From JAQBQH01 sp035607415 (GTDB taxonomy: Bacteria > Myxococcota_A > Polyangia > Palsa-1104): a stretch of DNA of 64,000 nucleotides. The DNA lies in contig DATNAQ010000036.1 in assembly GCA_035607415.1 (NCBI GenBank), positions 56,666 through 120,665 on the forward strand. Direction: 5' to 3'. This document shows, one piece after another, positions 51,091 to 59,208 of this stretch; within the stretch, counting starts at the first letter, position 1; every line of letters begins with the position of its first letter. The position numbers and the translations under genes were made by a program. The notes below the pieces were generated by a model that was not told the origin of the DNA, did not search any database, and was given only the letters and a program-made list of their open reading frames with translations.

Positions 51091-51091
51091 G

Positions 51092-51646
51092 ATGGGACTC
51101 TTGACCTTCGCGCTCAACGTGACACTCGACGGGTGCTGCGACCATCGCGAGATGATCGCGGACGACGAGCTGCACGACTACTTCACGCAGCGGATGGACG
51201 CAGCCGGGGCGATGTTGTACGGGCGCGTCACCTACGAGCTCATGGAGGGCGCCTGGCCGGCGGTGGCGCGCGACGGCCGGGCGCCGCTCGCCACGCGCGA
51301 GTGGGCGCGCAAGCTGGAGGACAAGCCGAAGTACGTGGTGTCGGCCTCGCGCCACGACTTTGCCTGGCACAACACCTTCCGCGTCGAGGGGGATCTGCAC
51401 GAGGCCGTGCGGCAGCTCAAGGACAAGACCCCGCGCGGCCTCCTCGTGGGCGGCACGAGGCTCTCGGCCGCGCTCGAGCAGCTGGAGCTGATCGACGAGT
51501 ACCATCTCGTCGTCCATCCGATCGTCGCGGGCCACGGACCGACGTTGTTTCAGGGCCTGGCGCGCTCGCGGCGCCTCGCGCTCGTCTCGACCAAGCGCTT
51601 GCAGTCGGGCGTGATGGCGCTGCACTACCGCCGCAACGCGGGATGA
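51092..51646 (+). CDS. Dihydrofolate reductase-like (RibD C-terminal) protein
   Basis: 184 residues. The core of the RibD/DHFR fold is LTFALNVTLDGCCDHREMI at the start, GAMLYGRVTYELMEGAWP (~40-57), KYVVSASR, and GLLVGGTRLSAALEQLELIDEYHLVVHPI. Proteins of this family are NADPH-dependent reductases with undefined substrates. It begins two bases after the esterase stop, so the two are probably co-transcribed. Confidence 0.9.
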   Translation: MGLLTFALNVTLDGCCDHREMIADDELHDYFTQRMDAAGAMLYGRVTYELMEGAWPAVARDGRAPLATREWARKLEDKPKYVVSASRHDFAWHNTFRVEGDLHEAVRQLKDKTPRGLLVGGTRLSAALEQLELIDEYHLVVHPIVAGHGPTLFQGLARSRRLALVSTKRLQSGVMALHYRRNAG

Positions 51647-51739
51647 CGCGCGCTCGCGCTACAATGGCCGTGACCGCGGAGATCGCGGCGGCCGTCGGGC
51701 GCCGCGTGGGCGGCGGCGCCGTCGAGCGGCAAGGGACTG

Positions 51740-51859
51740 GCGCGTGATGCGCGCGTTCGCTGGGCGCTCGAAGAAGTGGGGCAGCCGTACGAGGTTCGGC
51801 TGGTTTCGTTTCGTGCGATGAAGGAACCGGCGCATCTGGCGCTTCATCCGTTCGGCTAG
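51740..51859 (+). pseudogene. Relic of a glutathione S-transferase N-terminal region
   Basis: The frame encoding DARVRWALEEVGQPYEVRLV followed by SFRAMKEPAHLALHPFG matches the thioredoxin-like N-terminus of bacterial GSTs, and stops at TAG 51857-51859. No full start codon upstream in this frame gives a complete N-terminus, and the remaining ~150 residues of a GST are absent. It follows the RibD-like gene and precedes the minus-strand STAND regulator. Confidence 0.7.
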
Positions 51860-51976
51860 ACGGGCCCAAACGATTTGCGCGGAATCGCGCTTCGAGTGAA
51901 TTCGAAGTAAGCGCCACGACGCTCGTTGCGTCCGCGCGCGCCCTGGTCGTCAGCTCATCGTGAGGCGGGGCGCGCG

Positions 51977-54172
51977 TCAACGAGCCGACGAAGCGTCTTC
52001 CGCCGCGGCCACGAGTGCGAGCTCCCAACGCGCTTGCGCCGGCGGGATGCGATGCAGGCGGCTCCAATGGGCCGCGTCGCGCGGCTCGCGCGCCGGCCAC
52101 GCGCGCGCCCGGTCGCGCAGGCTGGCCCGCTCGGGCAGCCGCGCGATCTCGCGCACGACGGCGACGCGCACGCCGGGGGCGATCGCATACTCGGCGGCGC
52201 GCGACTGGATGACGTCCGCTCCGAGCATGGGCTTGAGCGCCGCGCGCAGCCGATTGAGCGCCACGTACACGGCGTTGCGGTGGCGCAGCGCGTGATATTC
52301 GCCGCCATCCCAGACCGTCGAGTAGAGCTGCTCCAGCGTCAGGCCGTCGTTGCCCGCCTCCGCGACGGCTTCGAGCGCGAGCACCAGCTGCGGCGCCAGC
52401 GGCCACTCCCGCCCGCGCGCGCGCACCACGCCTTCGTCGACGACGGCGACGAGGTCCGCCTCTGGTAGCGGCTCGTCGTCGGCGACGAGGTGCGTGCGTC
52501 CGGCGATGCTGCACAGGCGGTCGGCGCCGCGCAGAAGGCCAAGGCGAGCGATGCGATCGCGGAGCGGCTGCCCGTCGGCGACCGGCGCATCGCTCGACGG
52601 CAGGCGAACCCGGGCGCAGGCGGCGGCCAGTGCGTGGCCGTGAAGATCGGCGCCGCCGAGCCGCCGCGCATGCGCGAGCGCCGCGACGTACGCGGACAGA
52701 TCCCCGTCGCGATCGGCGCGATGGGCTTCAATCAGCTTCAACGCGACGGCGATGACGCGGTATCCACCGCTCTCGGCGAGCGTCGCGCAAGCCTCGGCGA
52801 CCTTGTCGGCAGCCTCGCCGGCGTCGAGCCGCGTCAGCGCTTCGGCGCGCGCCAACAGGGCCAGCGCGCGATCGTATCCGGCGCCGGCCTGGCGATAGGC
52901 GCGCTCGGCGGCGCGCGCGGCCGCGTTGGCCTCGTCGCAGCGACCGTCGGCGAGCGCGCGCTCGGACGCGCGCAGCTGCGCCAGCGCCGTCGCTGCCGGC
53001 AGCTCCGCCGAGGGCGGCGGGCCGAGACCGCCGCGCGCCCACCAGCGCTCGACCGCCGTCAGCGGCGACCGCGGCCACAGCTCCGCGCTGCGCTCGGCTC
53101 GCCGGCGCGCCTCGTTCCAATCGCCGCGCAACGCCGCCAGCAGCAGAAAGCCGATCTCGACGGGCGGCAACAGCGCCGGCATCTGCGCTTCGCCGAGCGC
53201 AGCCTCGGCCCGGCGCAACAGCTGCTCGGCGCGGGCCACTTCGCCGAGGCCGAGGGCGGCGCGCGCCGCGATCGCCGTCGCCGCCGCGCCGAGCGGCGTC
53301 GCGCCCGCAACCTCGCGTGACGCGGCCAGCGCGACGCCTTCATCGAGCGCCTCCCTCAGCTCGCCGCGGCGCCAGGCCAGCGCGGCGCCGACGAGCCGCG
53401 CCAGCGTCGCATCCTCGATCGCGCCCGCCCGCGCCCCGGCGCGATCGAGGTCGTCTGCCGCGAGCAGCGCCAGCGTCTCGGCCAGCGGCGCGCTTCCCGC
53501 CGCGGCCGCCAGGGTCGCCGTCACGTCGCCCGCCGCCAGGTGCGCCAGCGCGCGCGTCTGACGGTCGTCGTCGCCCGGCACGGCGCCGGCCGCGCGCCAC
53601 GCCCGTTCCAGCGCCCGCCGCGCCTGCAACGGATTGCCGGCCGCGATCTCGGCGATGCGCGCAAACAGCGAAGTCTCGCCTTCTGCGTCGAGCGCGGCGA
53701 CCAGCGTCCGGCACGCGGCGACGCCGAGCGGCTCCAGGACCAACGACGGCAGCCCCAGATCGACCAGCGTGCTCCGCGACACGAGCAGCAGGCGCGCCGC
53801 AGCGATCGACTGGCGCCACGTCGCCAGCAGCGCCGCGGTGGCGCCGGCCGCCGCGTCCTGTGCATCCTCCCAGACGAGGAGCGTACGCTGGCGTGCCAGC
53901 GCCGCGGAGATATCGGAAAACGAAATACTCGTGATCCCGAGTATCGATGCGGTGCGCGTGGCGATATCCGCCGCGTCGCGCGCGCCGGCGAGCGAGACCA
54001 CGCGCGCCTCGGGAAACGCGGCACGTACGAGGGTGCTCTTGCCGATGCCGGCGTCGCCGACGAGCGCGGCGACCGGGCAGCTCTCGACGAGCACGCGCAG
54101 CGCGGTCAGCTCCGGCGCGCGCCCGACGAGGGACTGCGTCAGTGTCGCCGCAGTGTTGTGTCGCGTGCTCAC
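51977..54172 (-). CDS. STAND-type ATPase with C-terminal winged-helix domain, transcriptional regulator
   Basis: 731 residues from GTG 54172 (GGTGA a few bases upstream; a TTG at 54220 is possible). The N-terminal NTPase has LVGRAPELTALR followed by the P-loop GDAGIGKST (39-47) and LLVWEDAQDA as Walker B. Helical TPR-like repeats fill ~220-580. The C-terminal ~130 residues contain an OmpR/BTAD-like winged helix (GNDGLTLEQLYSTVWDGGEYHALRHRNAVYVALNRLRAAL). It should bind DNA upon ligand- or ATP-controlled switching. It is divergent from the EXORDIUM-like gene across a strikingly AT-rich promoter region. Confidence 0.82.
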   Translation of the reverse strand: MSTRHNTAATLTQSLVGRAPELTALRVLVESCPVAALVGDAGIGKSTLVRAAFPEARVVSLAGARDAADIATRTASILGITSISFSDISAALARQRTLLVWEDAQDAAAGATAALLATWRQSIAAARLLLVSRSTLVDLGLPSLVLEPLGVAACRTLVAALDAEGETSLFARIAEIAAGNPLQARRALERAWRAAGAVPGDDDRQTRALAHLAAGDVTATLAAAAGSAPLAETLALLAADDLDRAGARAGAIEDATLARLVGAALAWRRGELREALDEGVALAASREVAGATPLGAAATAIAARAALGLGEVARAEQLLRRAEAALGEAQMPALLPPVEIGFLLLAALRGDWNEARRRAERSAELWPRSPLTAVERWWARGGLGPPPSAELPAATALAQLRASERALADGRCDEANAAARAAERAYRQAGAGYDRALALLARAEALTRLDAGEAADKVAEACATLAESGGYRVIAVALKLIEAHRADRDGDLSAYVAALAHARRLGGADLHGHALAAACARVRLPSSDAPVADGQPLRDRIARLGLLRGADRLCSIAGRTHLVADDEPLPEADLVAVVDEGVVRARGREWPLAPQLVLALEAVAEAGNDGLTLEQLYSTVWDGGEYHALRHRNAVYVALNRLRAALKPMLGADVIQSRAAEYAIAPGVRVAVVREIARLPERASLRDRARAWPAREPRDAAHWSRLHRIPPAQARWELALVAAAEDASSAR

Positions 54173-54302
54173 TGGTTCACCCGATCGGTGCAGGTGCGAT
54201 AATACGCATATTGTAATCAAATATTGAAAGACGATCTAAGAAATCGTTGTTCTCATTTCACGCTATGAGTGCCTCACATCCCGAACCACGTGAGGAGGCA
54301 CC
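54173..54302. promoter_or_regulatory. AT-rich divergent promoter and RBS-pairing hairpin
   Basis: Between the STAND regulator and the EXORDIUM-like gene is a region with 54210-54265 much more AT-rich than the window average, probably holding promoters for both. GTGCCTCAC (54269-54277) can pair with GTGAGGAGGCAC (54290-54301), which contains the GAGGAGG ribosome binding site of the gene starting at 54303. The pairing leaves a three-base bulge. A translation-control hairpin is a reasonable inference. Confidence 0.5.
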
Positions 54303-55604
54303 ATGCGACTCTACGTCTCACTGACGATGGTCTTGCTCGCGGCCGGCTGCGCCGCGCCGCCCGACGACGAGCTCACCGTGGAGGCGAGCCTGGCCCGCGA
54401 CGCGAATGCCGGCAAAGGTGGCGGCACCGCGTTGACGTCGCGTCCCGCGGCCACACCGAACATCACGCTCGGCTATCAAGGCGGGCCGGTGATGCTCGGC
54501 ACCCCAGACGTCTATTTCATCTGGTACGGCAATTGGACCGGCAACAGCGCGACGACCATCCTGCCCGACTTCATGTCGAGCATCGGCGGGTCGAAGTATT
54601 TCGATATCAACAGCGTCTATTACGATTCGAACGGCAATCACGTCACCGGCAACGTCCATTATGCCGGCGCGGTCAGTGACGACTATTCGCAAGGCACGAA
54701 CATCAGCGAGTCGTCGATCGCGACGATCGTGCAGAAGCAGCTGGCGTCGGGCGCGCTGCCCACCAGCACCAACGCCGTCTACTTCGTGCTCACCTCGGCG
54801 GACGTCACGATGAGCGGCTTCTGCAATGGCTATTGCGGCTGGCACGAGGACGGCACCATCGTCGGCCGCGACATCAAGTACTCGTTCGTCGGCAATGGTG
54901 CGCAATGCCCGTCGAGCTGTGCGCCCTATTCGCCGGGGCCGAACGGCAATGTCGGCGCCGACGGCATGGCCTCGGTGTTGGCGCACGAGCTCGAGGAGAC
55001 CGTGACGGATCCCGACTTGAACGCGTGGACCGATTCGCAAGGCGAGAACGCCGACAAGTGCGCGTGGACCTTCGGCACCACCTACACGGCGGCCAACGGC
55101 GGCAGGGCCAACATGCGTCTCGGCGATCGCGATTACCTCATTCAGCAACAGCTCGACATTGGCGATGGCAAGTGCGAGCTGGCGTTGCCCGGCGGTGGTG
55201 GTGGCGGTGGCGGCGGTGGTGGCGGCGGCGGTGGCGGCGGCGGCGGCGGTGGTGGCGCCGGTGGTGGCGGCGGCGGTGGCGGCGGTGGCGGCGGCGGCGG
55301 TGGTGGCGGGCCGACGGTGACGGTGACCGGCCCGCCGCCTGGCACGCTCCTCTACCCGGGCGGCTCGCTCGTGATCACGGCCAGCATCAGCGATTCGGCC
55401 GCGATCTCCAAGGCGATCGTGAATTGGAAGGCGCCGACCGGCACGACCCAGTTCGCGATGTCACCGGCCAGCGGTGGCGGCTGGATCTTGAGCACGTCGA
55501 TGTCGTCCTCGGCACGCGCAGGCACGCGCACCTTCACCGTGACCGCGACCGACGTCAACGGCGCGAGCGCCACGTCCAAGGCCGAGACCGTCAACATCTA
55601 CTGA
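54303..55604 (+). CDS. EXORDIUM/PHI-1-like lipoprotein with poly-Gly spacer and Ig-like domain
   Basis: 433 residues. A lipobox (VLLAAGC) ends the signal peptide. Residues ~55-290 match the EXORDIUM/phosphate-induced protein: VYFIWYGNWTGNSATTILPDF, HYAGAVSDDYSQG, GFCNGYCGWHEDG, LAHELEETVTDP with His228-Glu229 and Glu232, and ENADKCAW. A run of 22 Gly, one Ala and 17 Gly links it to a beta-sandwich (TVTVTGPPPGTLLYPGGSL) of ~90 residues. The HELxExxTDP motif may bind metal. The gene has GAGGAGG upstream and lies divergent to a STAND regulator. Confidence 0.85.
   Translation: MRLYVSLTMVLLAAGCAAPPDDELTVEASLARDANAGKGGGTALTSRPAATPNITLGYQGGPVMLGTPDVYFIWYGNWTGNSATTILPDFMSSIGGSKYFDINSVYYDSNGNHVTGNVHYAGAVSDDYSQGTNISESSIATIVQKQLASGALPTSTNAVYFVLTSADVTMSGFCNGYCGWHEDGTIVGRDIKYSFVGNGAQCPSSCAPYSPGPNGNVGADGMASVLAHELEETVTDPDLNAWTDSQGENADKCAWTFGTTYTAANGGRANMRLGDRDYLIQQQLDIGDGKCELALPGGGGGGGGGGGGGGGGGGGGGGAGGGGGGGGGGGGGGGGGPTVTVTGPPPGTLLYPGGSLVITASISDSAAISKAIVNWKAPTGTTQFAMSPASGGGWILSTSMSSSARAGTRTFTVTATDVNGASATSKAETVNIY
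55191..55310 (+). repeat. GGC/GGT microsatellite encoding a 39-Gly, 1-Ala tract
   Basis: Forty consecutive codons are GGN except GCC at 55257-55259; 22 Gly come before and 17 after it. The codons alternate GGC and GGT with no fixed period. Such tracts are prone to length change by slippage, and would alter the spacer between the two domains of the protein without changing frame, in steps of three. Confidence 0.85.
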
Positions 55605-55655
55605 GCACGTCGCGACGTCTGGCTCCATGCGAGGAGCGCGAGATTCATTGGTCAA

Positions 55656-55692
55656 ATAGTTGCCTCTTGCAATAGTTGCCATAGGCATCTAT
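55656..55692 (+). promoter_or_regulatory. Putative MarR operator
   Basis: ATAGTTGCC occurs at 55656-55664 and again at 55672-55680, and the second is followed after ATA by GGCATCTAT (55684-55692), its inverse with one mismatch. This dyad lies just upstream of the TTG/GTG start of the MarR-like gene, as expected for an autoregulated MarR operator. Confidence 0.55.
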
Positions 55693-55693
55693 A

Positions 55694-56158
55694 TTGGCAT
55701 CCGTGGATCGCGACGCTTCGGAGCTGGAGTATCACCTCGGCTACTGGCTGCGCTTCGTGTCCAACCACGTCTCGTATTCGTTTCGTGACCGCATCGCCAA
55801 GCACGGAGTCACCGTCGCCGAGTGGGTCGCCCTTCGCTCGCTGTACAACCGGGCTCCCTGCACGCTGACCGAGCTGGCGGAGCAAATCGGCATCGACGCC
55901 GGCGCGACCTCACGGCTGGTGGAACGGCTCATCCGCAAGCGGCTCGCCTCTCGCAAAACCGCAGCCCGCGATCGCCGCTCGGTCACGCTCGACTTGAGCA
56001 GCAGCGGCCGCGCGCTCATTCCCAAGCTCGCGCGCGAGGCGGACCGCAACGACGAAGCGTTCTTCGATCCGCTGCCCAACGCCGACAAGAATCATTTGCT
56101 GCGCATCATGAAGGACCTGGTGCGCATTCACGGGCTCACCGAGAAGCCGACCACGTAG
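55694..56158 (+). CDS. MarR-family transcriptional regulator
   Basis: 154 residues from TTG 55694, or 151 from GTG 55703; no strong ribosome binding site separates them. Winged-helix sequence: VTVAEWVALRSLYNRAPCTLTELAEQIGIDAGATSRLVERLIRKRL, followed by the wing KTAARDRRSVTLDLSSSGRALIP, and a helical C-terminus. It should bind a dyad operator and respond to a small aromatic or oxidant. The gene is followed 9 bases later by a hemerythrin-domain gene, the probable target. Confidence 0.85.
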   Translation: MASVDRDASELEYHLGYWLRFVSNHVSYSFRDRIAKHGVTVAEWVALRSLYNRAPCTLTELAEQIGIDAGATSRLVERLIRKRLASRKTAARDRRSVTLDLSSSGRALIPKLAREADRNDEAFFDPLPNADKNHLLRIMKDLVRIHGLTEKPTT

Positions 56159-56167
56159 GAGAGCATC

Positions 56168-56779
56168 ATGCGAGTCGATCTCTACACCATCATTCACAAG
56201 GCCCAGCGCTTTCATCTGTTCCGCCTGGGCGAGGCGATGGGACGCGCCGATTTCGGCGACGAGGGCACCGCCAACGCGATCGCGCTGCAGACGCGCGCAT
56301 GGATCGCGCACCTGCGCGATCATGCGAGCAACGAGGAGAAGTACATTCATCCGCTGTTGCGCGACAAGGCAGCGCCGATCGAGCACGAGCATCACGATCT
56401 GGACGCCAAGCTGACGGCACTCGCCACGATCCTGGACCAGAGACGGTGGAGCGAGCTCTACCCGTGCTTCACGCGGTTCCTGGGCGAATACGTCCTGCAT
56501 CTGGCCGAGGAGGAGCGCGTGCAAGCGGAAGTCCTATGGCCGGCCTATAGCGACGTCGAGCTGGGTGCGGTGTTCAATCGCTTCAAAGCGGAGCGTGCCC
56601 CGCAAGCGGCCCGGGAGGATTTCGAGCTGATGCTGCCGGCGATGAGCGCGCCCGAGCTGGTGCGGATGTTTCAGGGGATCAAGGCATCGGCGCCGCCGCA
56701 GGCGTTTCAGGGCGCGTGTCAGACGGCCGCGCGCCTCGTCGACGAGAGGACCTGGACCGAGGTACAGCGGGCGATGTGA
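56168..56779 (+). CDS. Hemerythrin-like (HHE) cation-binding protein
   Basis: 203 residues. The HHE pattern is visible: RFHLFRLGEAM, HLRDHASNEEKYIHPLLRD with two His and a Glu, and EHEHHDLDAKL, then YVLHLAEEERVQAEV. These residues would form a di-iron or similar site used for oxygen/nitric oxide binding. It lies in tandem with the MarR-type gene, so the pair may handle oxidative or nitrosative stress. The C-terminal ~75 residues are helical and unassigned. Confidence 0.75.
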   Translation: MRVDLYTIIHKAQRFHLFRLGEAMGRADFGDEGTANAIALQTRAWIAHLRDHASNEEKYIHPLLRDKAAPIEHEHHDLDAKLTALATILDQRRWSELYPCFTRFLGEYVLHLAEEERVQAEVLWPAYSDVELGAVFNRFKAERAPQAAREDFELMLPAMSAPELVRMFQGIKASAPPQAFQGACQTAARLVDERTWTEVQRAM

Positions 56780-56820
56780 GTGAGCCGGATTCGGCGTGGT
56801 GCCGCCGTTCGCTCGCGTCG

Positions 56821-57285
56821 CTACGCCTGATTGGACACGCTCGCGTACGCGCTCGCGATCGACTCCGCGCTGTGGCCGTTCGCCGCATGCTTCGCCAGCC
56901 AGGCCGCGCCCTCGGCCACCGACGAATGGACCGTGGTCGGCGCCCCGCCGCGCGAGAGCAGCGTCAGCGTCGAGAGAAACATACGCACCGCCGCGCCGGT
57001 GAAGCCCTGCAGCAAGAGCACGTGCGCCGTCCCGGACGCCACGGGCACGATGGCGCGGGCCATCTCGGCCGCCGCGCGCCGCACCTCCTCGTCGAAGCGT
57101 GGCAGCTTGCCGCGCGCGTCGACGACGTTGAAGAGCGCCGCGCGCGGATCGGCGGCGGCGCGCATCGCCGCGGTCAGGAGGGGAAAATGATGCGCGCTGG
57201 GCGAGTCGGCCCAGCGCGCGACGCACAGCCCACGATCGGTGCCGACGGTGAGGATCTCGTCGCGATGCCGCACGACCAACGCCAT
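56821..57285 (-). CDS. STAS-like small protein
   Basis: 154 residues from the ATG at 57285. The middle part (ALFNVVDARGKLPRFDEEVR... GFTGAAVRMFLSTLTLLSRG... SSVAEGAAWLAKHA) resembles a myxobacterial STAS/SpoIIAA-like family that I cannot name with certainty. No transmembrane segment is seen. A role in partner-switching regulation is possible. It converges with the hemerythrin gene and precedes nothing else on its strand within the unit. Confidence 0.55.
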   Translation of the reverse strand: MALVVRHRDEILTVGTDRGLCVARWADSPSAHHFPLLTAAMRAAADPRAALFNVVDARGKLPRFDEEVRRAAAEMARAIVPVASGTAHVLLLQGFTGAAVRMFLSTLTLLSRGGAPTTVHSSVAEGAAWLAKHAANGHSAESIASAYASVSNQA

Positions 57286-57354
57286 CGCTCCATTGTACGC
57301 GAGGCCTGGTCCGCGGGCGCTCGCATCTGGGAAGACCACGCCGGCGGTGCGCGG

Positions 57355-58389
57355 TCACGGGGGCGCTGCGCGGGGGTCGGGGGCGCTGTGGCGGAAGGAT
57401 TCGGGGGTGGTGCCGGTCCAGCGACGGAAGGCGCGGACGAAGCTGGCGGGCTCGGAGTAGCCGAGGCGGTCGGCGACGGCGGCGACGCTGAGGGCGCTGT
57501 CGCGGAGGAAGCGGGTCGCGAGCGACGAGAGGACCTCGTCGGCGAGCGCGCGGAAGCGGAGGCCGGCAGCGGCCAGGCGGCGGCGGAGGGCGCGCTCGGA
57601 GAGGCCGAGCGAAGCGGCGATCGTGTCACTGGCGGGGAGCGTGCGGCGGCGCGCCACCGAGACGGTGATCTCGCGGCGAACGCGATCGGCGATGTCGCCG
57701 CCTTCGCCGTAGCGGGCGAAGGAGCGCAGGTGCTCGGCGAGGAGCGCCGTCGCGAGCGGGTTGGCGTCGCCGCGCGCGCGGTCTTCGCGGAAGTCCAACT
57801 TGATCGACGCCTCGGGCATGGAGAAGCGGACGGGGCAGGTGCACAGCGCCCGGTAGCGCGCTGCCTCGGGCGGCTCGGGATAATCGAAGTCGATGGCCTC
57901 GAGCAGCGGGCGATCGGGCCAGAACTCGTGCGCGGTCCAGTGTACGAAGGCGATCTCCCGATCGAGGTAGAAGCGGTGCAGGTCGCCGAGGTCGCCGTCG
58001 TCGACGAAGCTGGCGCGCGCGCGATGATCTTCTTCTTCGAGCTCGATGAAGAAGAAGGTGAACGTCAGGTGGACGTAGTCGACGAACAGGCGAATCATGT
58101 CGCGCGCCGTCGGGGTGACGGCCGCCACCGCGCCGAGCAGGCCGAACGTCGCTAGTTGATAGTAGCGGCCGGCGGCCAGACCGAGCGCCGGATCGCCCGT
58201 CCGCTCGAGGAGCAGGCGCACGAGCGCGTGCACGCGCTCGACGGGAACGGTAGCGCGCGCGTCGGCGAGCTGTGCCTTCGGGATACCGGCCTCGGCCAGG
58301 AGGGCGTCGCCGTCGAGCCCACGATCGCGGGCCAGCGCCAGCAAGGGCGGCAATCCGAGCACTCCGTGACGATCGTTGCGCGCGCGCAT
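57355..58389 (-). CDS. AraC-family regulator with arabinose-binding-like N-terminus
   Basis: 344 residues from ATG 58389. The N-terminal ~200 residues match the AraC ligand-binding (Arabinose_bd, PF12625) type: LLALARDRGLDGDALLAEAGI, HALVRLLLERTGDPALGLAAG and FGLLGAVAAVTPTARDMIRL. The C-terminal HTH_18 pair is TIAASLGLSERALRRRLAAAG and SVAAVADRLGYSEPASFVRAF...TGTTPESFRHSA. The ligand is unknown and is likely a lipid or aromatic. It is divergent to the lipoprotein gene at 58462. Confidence 0.92.
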   Translation of the reverse strand: MRARNDRHGVLGLPPLLALARDRGLDGDALLAEAGIPKAQLADARATVPVERVHALVRLLLERTGDPALGLAAGRYYQLATFGLLGAVAAVTPTARDMIRLFVDYVHLTFTFFFIELEEEDHRARASFVDDGDLGDLHRFYLDREIAFVHWTAHEFWPDRPLLEAIDFDYPEPPEAARYRALCTCPVRFSMPEASIKLDFREDRARGDANPLATALLAEHLRSFARYGEGGDIADRVRREITVSVARRRTLPASDTIAASLGLSERALRRRLAAAGLRFRALADEVLSSLATRFLRDSALSVAAVADRLGYSEPASFVRAFRRWTGTTPESFRHSAPDPRAAPP

Positions 58390-58461
58390 GCGTCCGATTC
58401 TGTCAATCGAGTGGCCGCTGCCGCCATTACCGTCGACGACGGTCTCTGCCACCGTGGCCAC

Positions 58462-59208
58462 GTGAAACGAACCTCTAGGATCTTGATGATAAGTGCGGCG
58501 ATGCTCGCGGGCTGTGCCGGCAGCAACAGCAAGGGCGGCGCCGTCGACATGTCCGCCGCCGACATGGGCGGGCCGGTCATCGAAGGCGAGCACGGCCGGC
58601 TCGTCGATTACTTCTCCAACATGCCGCTCGCCGGGCTCACGGTCACCGACGGCAGCAATAGCGTCACCACCGGCGCCGACGGGACCTTCCTCCTGCCGGC
58701 GCCGATGGGCGTGATGCTGTCGCCGTATGCCGGCGGATCAGGCTTCGCCACGCTGTATCTGCCGGACGCCATGGCGGCGGGTGTGGACGTCGATCGCGGC
58801 GACGTGCCGATGGCGGCGACGAGCAATTTCGGGCTCGAGCAAAACATCCTCGCGAACGACACGACCCAGGCGCTGGTGCACATCTTGTTGGTCAAGAGCG
58901 GCGCCTGCGCCAGCGTCGCCGGCGGCACGATCACGGTGAATGCGCCGGCGGGCGCGCACGTGACCTACTTTTCGACGCAGGGTTTGCCGACGTCGTCGCA
59001 GATGGCCGACATCGCGGCGCCGAAGCCGGCGGCGGTCCTCTACGACGTGACGCCGGGTGCGGCGCTCGACCTCACGATCGATGTACCGGGCTGCACGACG
59101 GCGCCGGCCGGTACGGCGTGGAACGGCATGACGCTGACGGGCCAGGTGACGACCATGGCCACCGAGCCGGGCGACAACGCCGCCGCGCTCATCGTCGTTT
59201 TGCAGTAG
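58462..59208 (+). CDS. Lipoprotein with Asp-Met linker and beta-sandwich repeat
   Basis: 248 residues from GTG 58462 (GTGAAACGA, supplying a basic N-region). The lipobox is AAMLAGC, followed by GGAVDMSAADMGGP. One CarboxypepD_reg-like repeat follows near 45-80 (HGRLVDYFSNMPLAGLTVTD...GADGTFLLP), and the rest is beta-rich. No active site is seen. It is divergent to the AraC regulator gene and overlaps the end of the XRE gene by 20 bases. Confidence 0.75.
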   Translation: MKRTSRILMISAAMLAGCAGSNSKGGAVDMSAADMGGPVIEGEHGRLVDYFSNMPLAGLTVTDGSNSVTTGADGTFLLPAPMGVMLSPYAGGSGFATLYLPDAMAAGVDVDRGDVPMAATSNFGLEQNILANDTTQALVHILLVKSGACASVAGGTITVNAPAGAHVTYFSTQGLPTSSQMADIAAPKPAAVLYDVTPGAALDLTIDVPGCTTAPAGTAWNGMTLTGQVTTMATEPGDNAAALIVVLQ

